This document shows, piece by piece, positions 1 to 7,187 of a stretch of 14,509 bases of DNA. The notes under the pieces are model-generated. The model did not search any database. It saw only the letters and a program-made list of their open reading frames with translations, and had not been told where the DNA came from. The DNA comes from Paraktedonobacter sp035294465 (GTDB taxonomy: Bacteria; Chloroflexota; Ktedonobacteria; Ktedonobacterales; Ktedonobacteraceae). Positions within the stretch are counted from its first letter, which is position 1, and each line of letters begins with the position of its first letter. The stretch is taken from assembly GCA_035294465.1 (NCBI GenBank), contig DATGKW010000219.1, positions 1-14,509 of the forward strand. Reading direction: 5' to 3'. The position numbers and the translations under genes are program-made.

Positions 1-20
1 ATAAATAGTACTTATGGAGG

Positions 21-26
21 TATACT
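21..26 (+). promoter_or_regulatory. Possible -10 box (TATACT) upstream of the HD-domain gene
   Basis: TATACT matches the TATAAT consensus at five of six positions. A -35 box at normal spacing would fall just outside the left edge, so it cannot be checked. If real, transcription would begin near position 33, which favours the internal ATG at 113 over the ATG at 14 as the start of the first gene. Confidence 0.3.
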
Positions 27-112
27 CTCCGCTGCGTTTGTCTACGTGTTCATCCAGACGTACAACATATGGAAAGGTAATCGAAAGTGACAGGCACAGA
101 AGAGAGGGAGCA

Positions 113-1621
113 ATGACCGTCTCACATCAACCACTTGTAAACGACGCTCTACTTACCCCACTTCTTTCAGCTTTAGAAGAGGTAAGGCGATGGGCAACCG
201 ATGCACTGCGTCAGGTTGATAGCTATCACGGTGTTTTGCATGCACAAGCTGTGGCAAACAATATAGCATTGCTTTGTAATTCATCGGATATTCCTCTAGC
301 AAAAGCTGAAGAAATAGCCTTACGTATAGCAGCGTGGCTTCATGATGTTGGATATGCCCAATACTCACCGAACTGGTCACAAGACCGCCGCGAACATGTC
401 AAAGCCGGGCTTGACTTCGCCTCGCGTCACTTACCCCAATTGAGGGTTTTTTCCCAGAGCCCGTGGCTTCTCTCACTCGTTTGTTATTTCATTGCTCACC
501 ACGATGACATCAATTACCAGTATCCAAGTATGGCCCTGCAAGGAGAGGCTAAGCCTGTGGATCTGGGTAACTATGCCGATGATCTCAATCAGCTTGAAAT
601 ATCGCTCTCTGCCGAAGAGCGTAAGCGCCTTCATTCGTTGCTCAATATCCTGGTAGTAGCAGACTCACTCGCCGCAACAGGAGACGCGGGAGCCGAACGA
701 ACATTTCATTATTCCCTTGAGAGAGGCTTGCCAGTCTTTGCTCAAGGCAATCCTCTCAATGCGTGGTGCTGGGAGGAGAGCGCTATCGGTAACGTGCGAC
801 TTGCAGCGAAACGCGCATTGATATCAGCCTTTAGCTCCTATAGTAAACTTCTGGCACAAAAAGAATATGACCAGATGGAAGATTTTGTTGAAAAAATATG
901 CGATCAAAGCAATGCCATCTATTGTCCAGAAACACTCGCCTGGATGAACATTTCTGAAGACACCACCCAGGACGAAATTCGCCTACTCAGTTACTTGAAC
1001 TGGACCACCCTTGAGGGTATCCTGAGGAAAGTGGAGTTACAAGGAGACAGAAAACTGCTCCCCTATAGCCATGCTCGTATTGCGCTACGAAGATGTGCTA
1101 TTAGCGATTTACGGCCAACATCGTTCTATGTGCTGGAATCTCGCCTTGAGGAGCACCGCAAGCTTCAGGCCAGACTTCAGCACGATTACGTGCTGAGTTT
1201 GTTTGATCTAACAGGTATGCTCAGATACAAGCAAAATGACAGGAGCTTCTTGATCTCCCCTCCAATCATTGAAACGTACTACGAATCAGAAGAAAATGCC
1301 ATGATCACGGCTATCGTTGATGGTCTGCACAGGCTCTGGCTCGCCCGCGAGCTTGGATTAAGTGAGGTATGGGTGATAGAAATCAGTGATATTCCTCAGC
1401 AATTTCCGTTAGTACCGCTTCCGCTGCAATGGAAGGACGTACGAGTGGTGACTTCTGTTCCATCTCCTGAGCATAAACGTCGCTTCCGCTTTCCTTCCTT
1501 TGAGGATTTTCCAGATATTTCTAACCTGACAAGCGTACCAGTTACCGCTGAGAATTATCAGTATTTCTTCTATCGTGATTTAAAAGAGCTCGGTTCAACC
1601 GGCATACGCTCTGCTAAATAA
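113..1621 (+). CDS. HD-domain phosphohydrolase-like protein with C-terminal DGxHR (ParB/sulfiredoxin-like) domain
   Basis: The product is 502 aa from the ATG at 113, preceded by the purine-rich AGAGAGGGAG. The frame is open back to an ATG at 14, but that start has no good ribosome site and lies before the possible -10 box. The N-terminal half looks like an HD metal-dependent phosphohydrolase: H39 and H43, the HD pair at 77-78 in WLHDVG, HH-D at 129-131, and D184 in VVADSLAATGD are plausible metal ligands. The C-terminal part (about 355-445) has DGLHR at 403-407 followed by LARELG, like the DGxHR motif of the ParB/sulfiredoxin/SerK fold. No signal peptide or TM segment is seen, so it should be cytoplasmic. 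The next gene starts 32 bp downstream and also has an HD domain, which suggests an operon and linked function. Substrate is unknown; nucleotides are a guess from the kinase next door. The HD call is fairly sure, the ParB-like call moderate. The hand-counted stretch 241-300 is 24/60 GC. Confidence 0.75.
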   Translation: MTVSHQPLVNDALLTPLLSALEEVRRWATDALRQVDSYHGVLHAQAVANNIALLCNSSDIPLAKAEEIALRIAAWLHDVGYAQYSPNWSQDRREHVKAGLDFASRHLPQLRVFSQSPWLLSLVCYFIAHHDDINYQYPSMALQGEAKPVDLGNYADDLNQLEISLSAEERKRLHSLLNILVVADSLAATGDAGAERTFHYSLERGLPVFAQGNPLNAWCWEESAIGNVRLAAKRALISAFSSYSKLLAQKEYDQMEDFVEKICDQSNAIYCPETLAWMNISEDTTQDEIRLLSYLNWTTLEGILRKVELQGDRKLLPYSHARIALRRCAISDLRPTSFYVLESRLEEHRKLQARLQHDYVLSLFDLTGMLRYKQNDRSFLISPPIIETYYESEENAMITAIVDGLHRLWLARELGLSEVWVIEISDIPQQFPLVPLPLQWKDVRVVTSVPSPEHKRRFRFPSFEDFPDISNLTSVPVTAENYQYFFYRDLKELGSTGIRSAK

Positions 1622-1653
1622 AACGCTCATGTGAGAGGAGTTCCTATCCAACA

Positions 1654-2853
1654 GTGAATCGATCTCTATACGAAAGCGCTCTCCGTGAGCAACTTACGCC
1701 GCTCGTTCTCAGTAGCAGCCACGGCTTCGAGCACATCGATCTGACTCTCCTCTATGCTCTTCAGCTCCATACTTTTTATGGAGGAGACCTCGATGTGATC
1801 ACAGCCGCGGTGCTTCTTCATGATCTGGGGCGCAGTGATCCCAGCTACAGAGGAAAAGACAGCGCAGAACAATCAGCAGAACGAGCAGTGACTTTTCTAG
1901 CAACCGTCCAGTTTCCCAGGGAAAAAATTCCCGCCGTAATCGAGGCGATCAGGGAGCACGACCAGCCAGCAATACGACCATCTACGCTGGAGGGGCGAAT
2001 TCTTAAAGATGCTGATTTCCTCGCCGGCTTTGGAGCACACGGCATAGTACGTTCTGCTATGTGGACCGCCGAGACCAATGGGAAGATGCAGGATTTCATT
2101 GAGCGGCTCGAACAAAAGATGCCCGCCCGCTTTGCCTCGTTAGAATTTGAGCAGAGTCGCTACCTCGGAATTGCAGAGTACGTTTTTGCTCAGCTCTTCC
2201 TTGAAAGATTGCGGCATCCAATTTCTCTGAATCTCCCACCGGAGAAACCCTACGTGGTAATTGAAGGGATCAGTGGCTCAGGGAAATCAACGCAGATGGA
2301 AATGCTCTTCCATCGCTACTTGAGCGAAGGCGACACTCCGGTAACGTTACATGAGCCAACAGGCTGGTATACTCAGGCGAGAGAGGAGCTTCATGTCAAG
2401 AAAGATGATCGCTCCACCCAGGTCTTGCTTTTACTGCTCGACCGCTACAGAAACCTGCGCGAGGAGATTCAAAGCGCTCTCAAAGCAGGTAAGCCCCTCA
2501 TTTCTGATCGCAGCTACCTTAGTACCATGGTCTATCAGGCAGGCGAGGGCTGGTGGTCGGCTGCAAATATCGCTCATATACACATGCTCTTGCCTCAACC
2601 GACGCATATCTTTCTGCTTGATACGACACCGGAGGAAGCTCTACGCCGCATCAAAGCAAGAGCAGACGCCATGCATATCCCGCTTGGAGAGCACGAAACA
2701 CTGGAGCAGCTCGCCGTTCATAGAGAGCGCTATCGATCTCTCAGCAGGTTTTTTCCTCATATGCATGTTATTCCTACAGAACGTTACGAGGTCGAGGCAA
2801 TCCACGAGCAGATCTGGGCCAGACTGCATTCTGACGCACTATCCACACGATAA
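1654..2853 (+). CDS. HD phosphohydrolase domain fused to thymidylate-kinase-like P-loop domain
   Basis: This 399-aa protein starts at GTG 1654; GAGAGGAG at 1633-1640 is the likely ribosome site, with somewhat long spacing. Residues about 20-190 form an HD domain: H23 and H27, HD at 56-57 (LLHDLGR), H102 in EHD, and D119/D121. Residues about 199-395 resemble dTMP kinase: Walker A GISGSGKS (205-212), HEPTGW (233-238) in the place of the family's REPGGT motif, DRSYLSTMVYQ (285-295) like the DRY motif, and a basic lid-like RRIKAR near 331. Known dTMP kinases phosphorylate dTMP to dTDP. Whether this domain uses dTMP, another nucleotide or another substrate is not visible. An HD hydrolase and a nucleotide-kinase fold in one chain could run opposing or sequential phosphate reactions. 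It is probably co-transcribed with the HD/DGxHR gene upstream. It is unlikely to be the housekeeping tmk, which is normally a stand-alone protein of about 210 aa. Confidence 0.82.
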   Translation: MNRSLYESALREQLTPLVLSSSHGFEHIDLTLLYALQLHTFYGGDLDVITAAVLLHDLGRSDPSYRGKDSAEQSAERAVTFLATVQFPREKIPAVIEAIREHDQPAIRPSTLEGRILKDADFLAGFGAHGIVRSAMWTAETNGKMQDFIERLEQKMPARFASLEFEQSRYLGIAEYVFAQLFLERLRHPISLNLPPEKPYVVIEGISGSGKSTQMEMLFHRYLSEGDTPVTLHEPTGWYTQAREELHVKKDDRSTQVLLLLLDRYRNLREEIQSALKAGKPLISDRSYLSTMVYQAGEGWWSAANIAHIHMLLPQPTHIFLLDTTPEEALRRIKARADAMHIPLGEHETLEQLAVHRERYRSLSRFFPHMHVIPTERYEVEAIHEQIWARLHSDALSTR

Positions 2854-2923
2854 ATTCCCGGTGCGGCAAAGCTGCGCAAATCCCTGGTGAGCGATGGCAC
2901 AATCTCTGAGGATCAGATGTGCT

Positions 2924-3991
2924 CTAAGCTAAGAGCGTCGCGGCTACTACATTGTGTATCAGGGGGCGCAGACGCAGCATGAGACGATTCTCGCGGCCAT
3001 AATGCACGCAGTTTGTTAGCAGGACAGTCCACAGGCCACTGACAGGATCAAAGGCCAGGCTGGTGCCTGTAAATCCAGTGTGGCCAGCGCCAGTTTGCGG
3101 CCAGAGATCCCCCATGTGGTCGTAAGCATCTCCTCGCAGAACCCACCCCAGGCCGCGGGCCACGCCCGTATCATGAACGTGTGGTTGAACCGCCAGACGG
3201 CGTGCAGCGGCAGATAGTAGATGGTCGCCACCTTCGGGCAGGCCAAGCCACATGTGCAAATAGCGAACCAGGTCGCCAGCCGGGGCAAATAGACCGGCGT
3301 GCCCGCTCACCCCCCCCAGCGCTTCAGCGTTCTCATCATGTACTACGCCTACCTTCACCCCTCGTCCCGGCACATCTTCCGTAGCAGCAATGCCAGGCGC
3401 CAGTTCTCCAGGAGGACAGAACCGGGTATGCCGCATTCCCAGAGGCTCGAATAGATGGTGCCGAGCATACCCATCCAGCGTCTGGCCGGTAACTCGCTGC
3501 ACAATCTCTCCCAGCAAGATAAATCCCAGGTCGCTGTAGGCGACTTGCGCGCCGGGGGTTGCCTCCAGCGGCTCCGCTATCACAGCCGCCATGATTTCAT
3601 CATGCCCGGACCGCGCGCGGTAGAACTCCCGATACGCTGGCAGTCCCGACGAATGTGTCAGCAAGTGGCGCAGGGTGACTCCCTCTTTTTCGGGACCGGT
3701 GAACGTGGGGATAAAGCGCGCCACAGGATCGGACAGGCGCACTTCTCCATTCTCCACCAGCAAAAGAATAGACGGCAGAGTAGCGACCACTTTGGTCAGA
3801 GACGCGAGATCAAACAGCGTATCGAAAGTCACAGGGCGTACAACCCCGTGCAGATGCTCCGCGAAGCCCAGCGCCTGCTCGTACACAATGTCCTGACCGA
3901 TGCCTGCTGCCAGGACCGCGCCTGGCAGGGATTCCGCGTCCACCGCAGCGCGCAGGAGTTCCTCCAGGCGATGGAGACGAGATGTCTTCAT
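2924..3991 (-). CDS. Beta-lactamase-family (class C / PBP-like) serine hydrolase, AmiE-like by context
   Basis: From the ATG at 3991 the product is 355 aa. The active-site motifs of the serine beta-lactamase/PBP-like fold are present: S64-L-T-K67 (SxxK), Y152-S-D (YxN-type motif), and HTG in GHTGFTGTS near the C-terminus (KTG-type motif). THSSGLP near 112-118 is typical of the class C/esterase branch. No signal peptide is seen, so the enzyme should be cytoplasmic. The frame also extends to a TTG at 4045 that overlaps the NamZ stop codon; that start lacks a ribosome site, whereas the ATG begins right where family homology begins. It is the last gene of the transporter/NamZ operon. In Bacillus subtilis a relative, AmiE, cleaves the peptide from MurNAc next to NamZ, so a muropeptide amidase role is inferred. 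Esterase or D-aminopeptidase activity is also possible; the fold alone does not fix the substrate. Confidence 0.85.
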   Translation of the reverse strand: MKTSRLHRLEELLRAAVDAESLPGAVLAAGIGQDIVYEQALGFAEHLHGVVRPVTFDTLFDLASLTKVVATLPSILLLVENGEVRLSDPVARFIPTFTGPEKEGVTLRHLLTHSSGLPAYREFYRARSGHDEIMAAVIAEPLEATPGAQVAYSDLGFILLGEIVQRVTGQTLDGYARHHLFEPLGMRHTRFCPPGELAPGIAATEDVPGRGVKVGVVHDENAEALGGVSGHAGLFAPAGDLVRYLHMWLGLPEGGDHLLSAAARRLAVQPHVHDTGVARGLGWVLRGDAYDHMGDLWPQTGAGHTGFTGTSLAFDPVSGLWTVLLTNCVHYGRENRLMLRLRPLIHNVVAATLLA

Positions 3992-4041
3992 GCTCTCACA
4001 TCCTGTATATTTTTCACTATCTTCATATTCTACCTTCTCAG

Positions 4042-5190
4042 TCAATACAGGAGAAACGGCTTTATAGAGGTAGCAAAATCCTGCACGTCTGGGCGAGCTT
4101 CGTCCAGATAAGCCAGCGCGCGCCCCTGGGAAACAGCCAGGCGAAGTTTATCAGTGCCAGCCAACCGATCAATTGGCGGCAGCTTATTGTCAGACCCCGG
4201 TAAGAAAGCAAAATCCTGATACTCCTGCGCCACTATCTGGAGCAGAGCCAGCCCCGCCCTGACGGGCTCCAGGGCCTCAGCATCGACGACATGGAGCTGG
4301 ACGCCGCTGCATAGCTCTCCCTGGTGAATCGAGTACCAGGGAGTAAAGTAAACGGGGCGGGCTACAATGCCTGGCAGTTTCAGGGCATTGAAGACGTCGG
4401 CTATCTGATGCCCATTGACCCAGGGCGCGCCAATGATGGCAAAAGGATTGGCCGTTCCCCGGCCCACGCTCAGGTTTGTTCCTTCAAACAGACAGGTGCC
4501 AGGATACAGAACGCACATCTCAAACGAATTGGTATTTGGTGAGGCAGGAACGAACGGCAGGCCGGTGGCCGGGAACATCTGCTCGCGCTCCCAGCCTTCA
4601 ACTGGCACAACCGTCAGATCGGCGGGCCGCTCCAGTTTGCTATCATAGAGGCGGGCCAGCTCTCCCGTCGTTAATCCATGTCGAATAGGAACGGGATACA
4701 TACAGACGAACGAATAATAGCTCTTCTCCGGCAGGTTGCCCTCCCTCCGCACGCCTCCGAGCGGATTGGGACGATCAAGAACCACAGCCGGCAAACCAAG
4801 CTCTCCGCAGATCTCCAGGCAATATGCCAGAGTGCTCATATTCGTATAATAGCGCGAACCAATATCGGGGAGGTCGATAACCAGCACATCAATATCCCGC
4901 AACATCGCACCGGTTGGCTTATAGAGATCACCGTAGAGGCTATAGCTCATCAGGCCGGTATGCGGATCGATCTCAGAAGACACCGGTTGCCCTTCCCTGG
5001 CCGCATTTTTGATGCCGTGCTCAGGACCGAACAGAACGCTCAAACGCCACTCGCGGGAGTCCCACAACAGGTCGATCACGGGACGCAGGCGACTATCGGT
5101 GACAGTATAATTTCCCACGAAGCCAACCCGTTTGCCTCTCAAGAGATCCCGCCGCTGAGCTAAAAGCACTTCAATGCCAGGAGAGACCAT
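4042..5190 (-). CDS. namZ: Exo-beta-N-acetylmuramidase NamZ family (DUF1343)
   Basis: The 382-aa protein shows the DUF1343 signature motifs in order: GPEHGI (55-60), SLYG (84-87), DLPDIGSRYYTNMSTL (106-121), LDRPNPLGG (138-146), RHGLTTGEL (170-178), SPNTNS (217-222), YPGTCLFEGTNLSVGRGT (229-246) and GAPW (254-257). The ATG at 5190 follows a GAGGTG ribosome site. Characterised NamZ removes MurNAc from non-reducing ends of peptidoglycan fragments; the Bacillus subtilis enzyme is secreted. Here the N-terminus (MVSPGIEVLLAQRRDLL) has no hydrophobic signal, so it should act in the cytoplasm on imported fragments. It begins 40 bp after the MalG-like permease and is followed by the serine hydrolase, as part of one operon. 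NagZ, MurQ and a MurNAc kinase are not in the window. Family assignment is firm; substrate and location are inferred. Confidence 0.9.
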   Translation of the reverse strand: MVSPGIEVLLAQRRDLLRGKRVGFVGNYTVTDSRLRPVIDLLWDSREWRLSVLFGPEHGIKNAAREGQPVSSEIDPHTGLMSYSLYGDLYKPTGAMLRDIDVLVIDLPDIGSRYYTNMSTLAYCLEICGELGLPAVVLDRPNPLGGVRREGNLPEKSYYSFVCMYPVPIRHGLTTGELARLYDSKLERPADLTVVPVEGWEREQMFPATGLPFVPASPNTNSFEMCVLYPGTCLFEGTNLSVGRGTANPFAIIGAPWVNGHQIADVFNALKLPGIVARPVYFTPWYSIHQGELCSGVQLHVVDAEALEPVRAGLALLQIVAQEYQDFAFLPGSDNKLPPIDRLAGTDKLRLAVSQGRALAYLDEARPDVQDFATSIKPFLLY

Positions 5191-5230
5191 CGTTTTTTCA
5201 CCTCATACATATGCAACTTGCAGAACAGCA

Positions 5231-6052
5231 TCAGAGCTTGATCGCGCCCGCCGTCATGTTCCGAATAAACTGCCGCGATGCGATGATGAACACCACCACC
5301 GTTGGCAGCGTGACAATGATCAATGCCGGAAGCAGAAGGTTCCATTCAGTAGCGTACTGACCGACAAAAGAGAGCACCCCGACGGCAACGGTCATTTGAT
5401 TTGGATCGGAGAGCAAGATCAAAGGGAAAAAGAACCCGTTCCAGGCCGTGATAAAGTTTAGCAGGCCAACCGTGCCCAGAGAGGGCCGAATAAGCGGCAG
5501 AACGATCCGCCAGTAGATCTGAAAATGAGAAGCGCCATCGAGAAGCGCCGCTTCCTCTAAGTCCAGCGGAATGTGCCGAATAAAATTGACGAGCAGGAAG
5601 ACGCTGAACGACATACCGCTGCCAACGTAAATGAGAATGACCGACAAAAGATTATCAACCAGGCCAAGATCCCGCATTAAGATAAATAAGGGAACGGCAA
5701 TCATTTGAATCGGCAGAGCTAACCCTGACAGGAAGAACAGGTAAATGAACTGATTGCCTGGAAAATGAAAACGAGCGATAACATAGGCAGCCATTGATGA
5801 GAAAAGGAGAATAGCAACTACCGATACCACACTGACAATGGCCGTGTTGATCAGGTAGACCAGGAGATCTCCCTGCGTCCAGGCTTGAGCATAATTCGAG
5901 AAATTCCATTGAGTCGGCAAACCCAGGGGATTACTGACAATCCCTGCTAAATCTTTGAACGACAGAAGAAGCATATCGATCAAAGGTCCCAGCACAATCA
6001 GTGCCCAGATGACCAGAAGACCATACGCGAGCCAGGGGCGCTTTGCTTGCAT
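5231..6052 (-). CDS. CUT1-family carbohydrate ABC transporter permease, MalG-like
   Basis: The 273-aa integral membrane protein has about six hydrophobic segments, beginning with one at residues 8-30 (LAYGLLVIWALIVLGPLIDMLL). The EAA loop that docks the ATPase reads EEAALLDGASHFQIYWRIVLP, the standard form for the MalG/CUT1 branch. The ATG at 6052 has the ribosome site GGAGAGAGG. It pairs with the MalF-like permease upstream to form the membrane channel for the substrate delivered by the lipoprotein encoded at 7188-8513. No ATP-binding subunit is encoded here, so a shared MsmX/UgpC-type ATPase elsewhere is expected. Context with NamZ suggests an amino-sugar or muropeptide substrate, which is inference. 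Confidence 0.92.
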   Translation of the reverse strand: MQAKRPWLAYGLLVIWALIVLGPLIDMLLLSFKDLAGIVSNPLGLPTQWNFSNYAQAWTQGDLLVYLINTAIVSVVSVVAILLFSSMAAYVIARFHFPGNQFIYLFFLSGLALPIQMIAVPLFILMRDLGLVDNLLSVILIYVGSGMSFSVFLLVNFIRHIPLDLEEAALLDGASHFQIYWRIVLPLIRPSLGTVGLLNFITAWNGFFFPLILLSDPNQMTVAVGVLSFVGQYATEWNLLLPALIIVTLPTVVVFIIASRQFIRNMTAGAIKL

Positions 6053-6082
6053 TCTCTACCTCTCTCCTTTCCGCGCGAGCAT

Positions 6083-6107
6083 GAGCAACACCCCCTCCGG
6101 GTTGCTC
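6083..6107. other. Intercistronic stem-loop between the two permease genes
   Basis: GAGCAAC (6083-6089) and GTTGCTC (6101-6107) form a 7-bp perfect stem with an 11-nt loop, and weaker pairing continues outward with a bulge. No T-tract follows on the - strand, so it is more likely an RNA-stability or processing element than a terminator. The gap between these permease genes (83 bp) is unusually long for such a pair. Confidence 0.5.
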
Positions 6108-6135
6108 GCTCACGCTGGAATAAGGATGCACTCAA

Positions 6136-7050
6136 CTAAAGCTGCACGACCGCTCTTCTTTGGAGATTGACCAGAATCGCGGATGCAATCATCACAATGA
6201 TAAACCCAAGTACAGCCAGCGCCGTCGCCAGGCCCATTCCCTGAGCCGTTGTGCCAAAGCCTCCGAAGGCCGTGCGGTAAAACAGTGTGCCTACGACATC
6301 TGTCGCGTAGTTGGGGCCAGCCTGTGTTCCTTCCATGATATAGATAAGATCAAAAGCTCCAAAGGCTCCAACAAAATTGAGCGTCAGAATAGTATAATAC
6401 GTTGGCTTGATGATCGGAAAGATAATGGAGAAAAACGTTCGCCAGCGGCCAGCGCCATCTACTCTGGCCGCGTCCAGCAGCTCGCCGGGGACATTAATCA
6501 GAGCTGCCACAAACACGAGAATAGGGAAACCCATGCCCGCCCATGCCTGCAACACAGCAATCGTGGGCAAGGCAAGGGTCGTGCTGCCCAGGAAGGGAAC
6601 ATTCAGGCTTTGCAGATGCAGGCTATCCAGAAGCACCGGGATCGTACCGGAGTCTGGTTCGAGATACATGCTCCACAGATAGGCAATGACAATAGGCGGA
6701 ACAACCATGGGCAAGAAATAGATCGTCTGGAACCAGCGCGAGCGGCGTTCGTTTATCGTCATCAGCAGGTAAGCCAGTGTTAAGCCAATGAGCGTCGTTA
6801 ATATCATCGAGAGCAGGAAAAAATACAGGTTATGGGCTACAGCACGCCAGAAAAAGGGAGAAAAGTCCTGCGAGAACAACGTATAAGTATAATTCTGGAG
6901 GCCGATGAAATCCTGCAACGGGCCAACACCATTCCAGTTGTACAAGCTGTAGCGTAAGCTGGAAAGAAACGGATAGGCAACAAAGAGCAGATAGAGCAAT
7001 AAAGCCGGCCCTAAGAAGACCATAACCAATCCCCAGGTTCGTCGTTTCAC
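6136..7050 (-). CDS. CUT1-family carbohydrate ABC transporter permease, MalF-like
   Basis: This is a six-TM permease of 304 aa if translation begins at GTG 7050, which has AAGGCGG eight bases upstream. The frame also extends to a TTG at 7074 (312 aa) with no clear ribosome site. The N-terminus (KRRTWGLVMVFLGPALLLYL) is the usual short basic cytoplasmic tail followed by TM1. The EAA loop reads ELLDAARVDGAGRWRTFFSI, typical of the MalF half of CUT1 importers. It forms a heterodimer with the MalG-like protein encoded downstream. A strong stem-loop separates it from the solute-binding protein gene, so permease expression is probably lower than that of the binding protein. Confidence 0.92.
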   Translation of the reverse strand: MKRRTWGLVMVFLGPALLLYLLFVAYPFLSSLRYSLYNWNGVGPLQDFIGLQNYTYTLFSQDFSPFFWRAVAHNLYFFLLSMILTTLIGLTLAYLLMTINERRSRWFQTIYFLPMVVPPIVIAYLWSMYLEPDSGTIPVLLDSLHLQSLNVPFLGSTTLALPTIAVLQAWAGMGFPILVFVAALINVPGELLDAARVDGAGRWRTFFSIIFPIIKPTYYTILTLNFVGAFGAFDLIYIMEGTQAGPNYATDVVGTLFYRTAFGGFGTTAQGMGLATALAVLGFIIVMIASAILVNLQRRAVVQL

Positions 7051-7089
7051 AGGCAAGACCGCCTTTCTTGTCAAAGAAGCCAGCGTAAA

Positions 7090-7148
7090 GTGAAAAAATC
7101 AAGAGATATGGCCGGTACTCACAAATCAGGCAAGTACCGGGCCATATC
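7090..7148 (-). terminator. Intrinsic terminator/attenuator between binding-protein and permease genes
   Basis: On the - strand, a 15-bp stem is formed by 7133-7148 (one bulged base at 7139) with 7105-7119, around a 13-nt loop. It is followed within a few bases by a run of six T residues (the A-run at 7093-7098 on the + strand). This is the form of a Rho-independent terminator. Since the permeases lie directly downstream with no evident promoter, it most likely works as a leaky terminator or 3' stabiliser that raises the amount of the solute-binding lipoprotein relative to the channel. Confidence 0.8.
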
Positions 7149-7187
7149 CAAAATCAAAGCGCGGGAAGGAACGTAACCGCCCGGTCA

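Noticed and set aside
14..112. 33-residue N-terminal extension of the first HD gene from the ATG at 14
   Set aside because: No good ribosome site, lies before a possible -10 box, and the ATG at 113 has a purine-rich site and gives a normal HD-protein start.
113..1621. Reading the DGxHR protein as a chromosome-partition ParB or a DndB protein
   Set aside because: No ParB DNA-binding region or parA partner, and no other Dnd genes; only the short motif is shared.
2351..2890. 179-aa + strand open frame inside the HD/kinase fusion
   Set aside because: Cysteine- and serine-rich out-of-frame shadow of a well-supported gene; no motifs.
2921..2936. GCTCT/AGAGC stem at the end of the serine hydrolase gene as a terminator
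   Set aside because: Only five base pairs, overlaps the stop codon and has no T-run.
3455..4111. 218-aa + strand open frame antisense to the serine hydrolase
   Set aside because: The - strand reading has all three active-site motifs and operon context; the + reading has no recognisable domain.
4678..5163. 161-aa + strand open frame antisense to NamZ
   Set aside because: The opposite strand carries unmistakable DUF1343 motifs.
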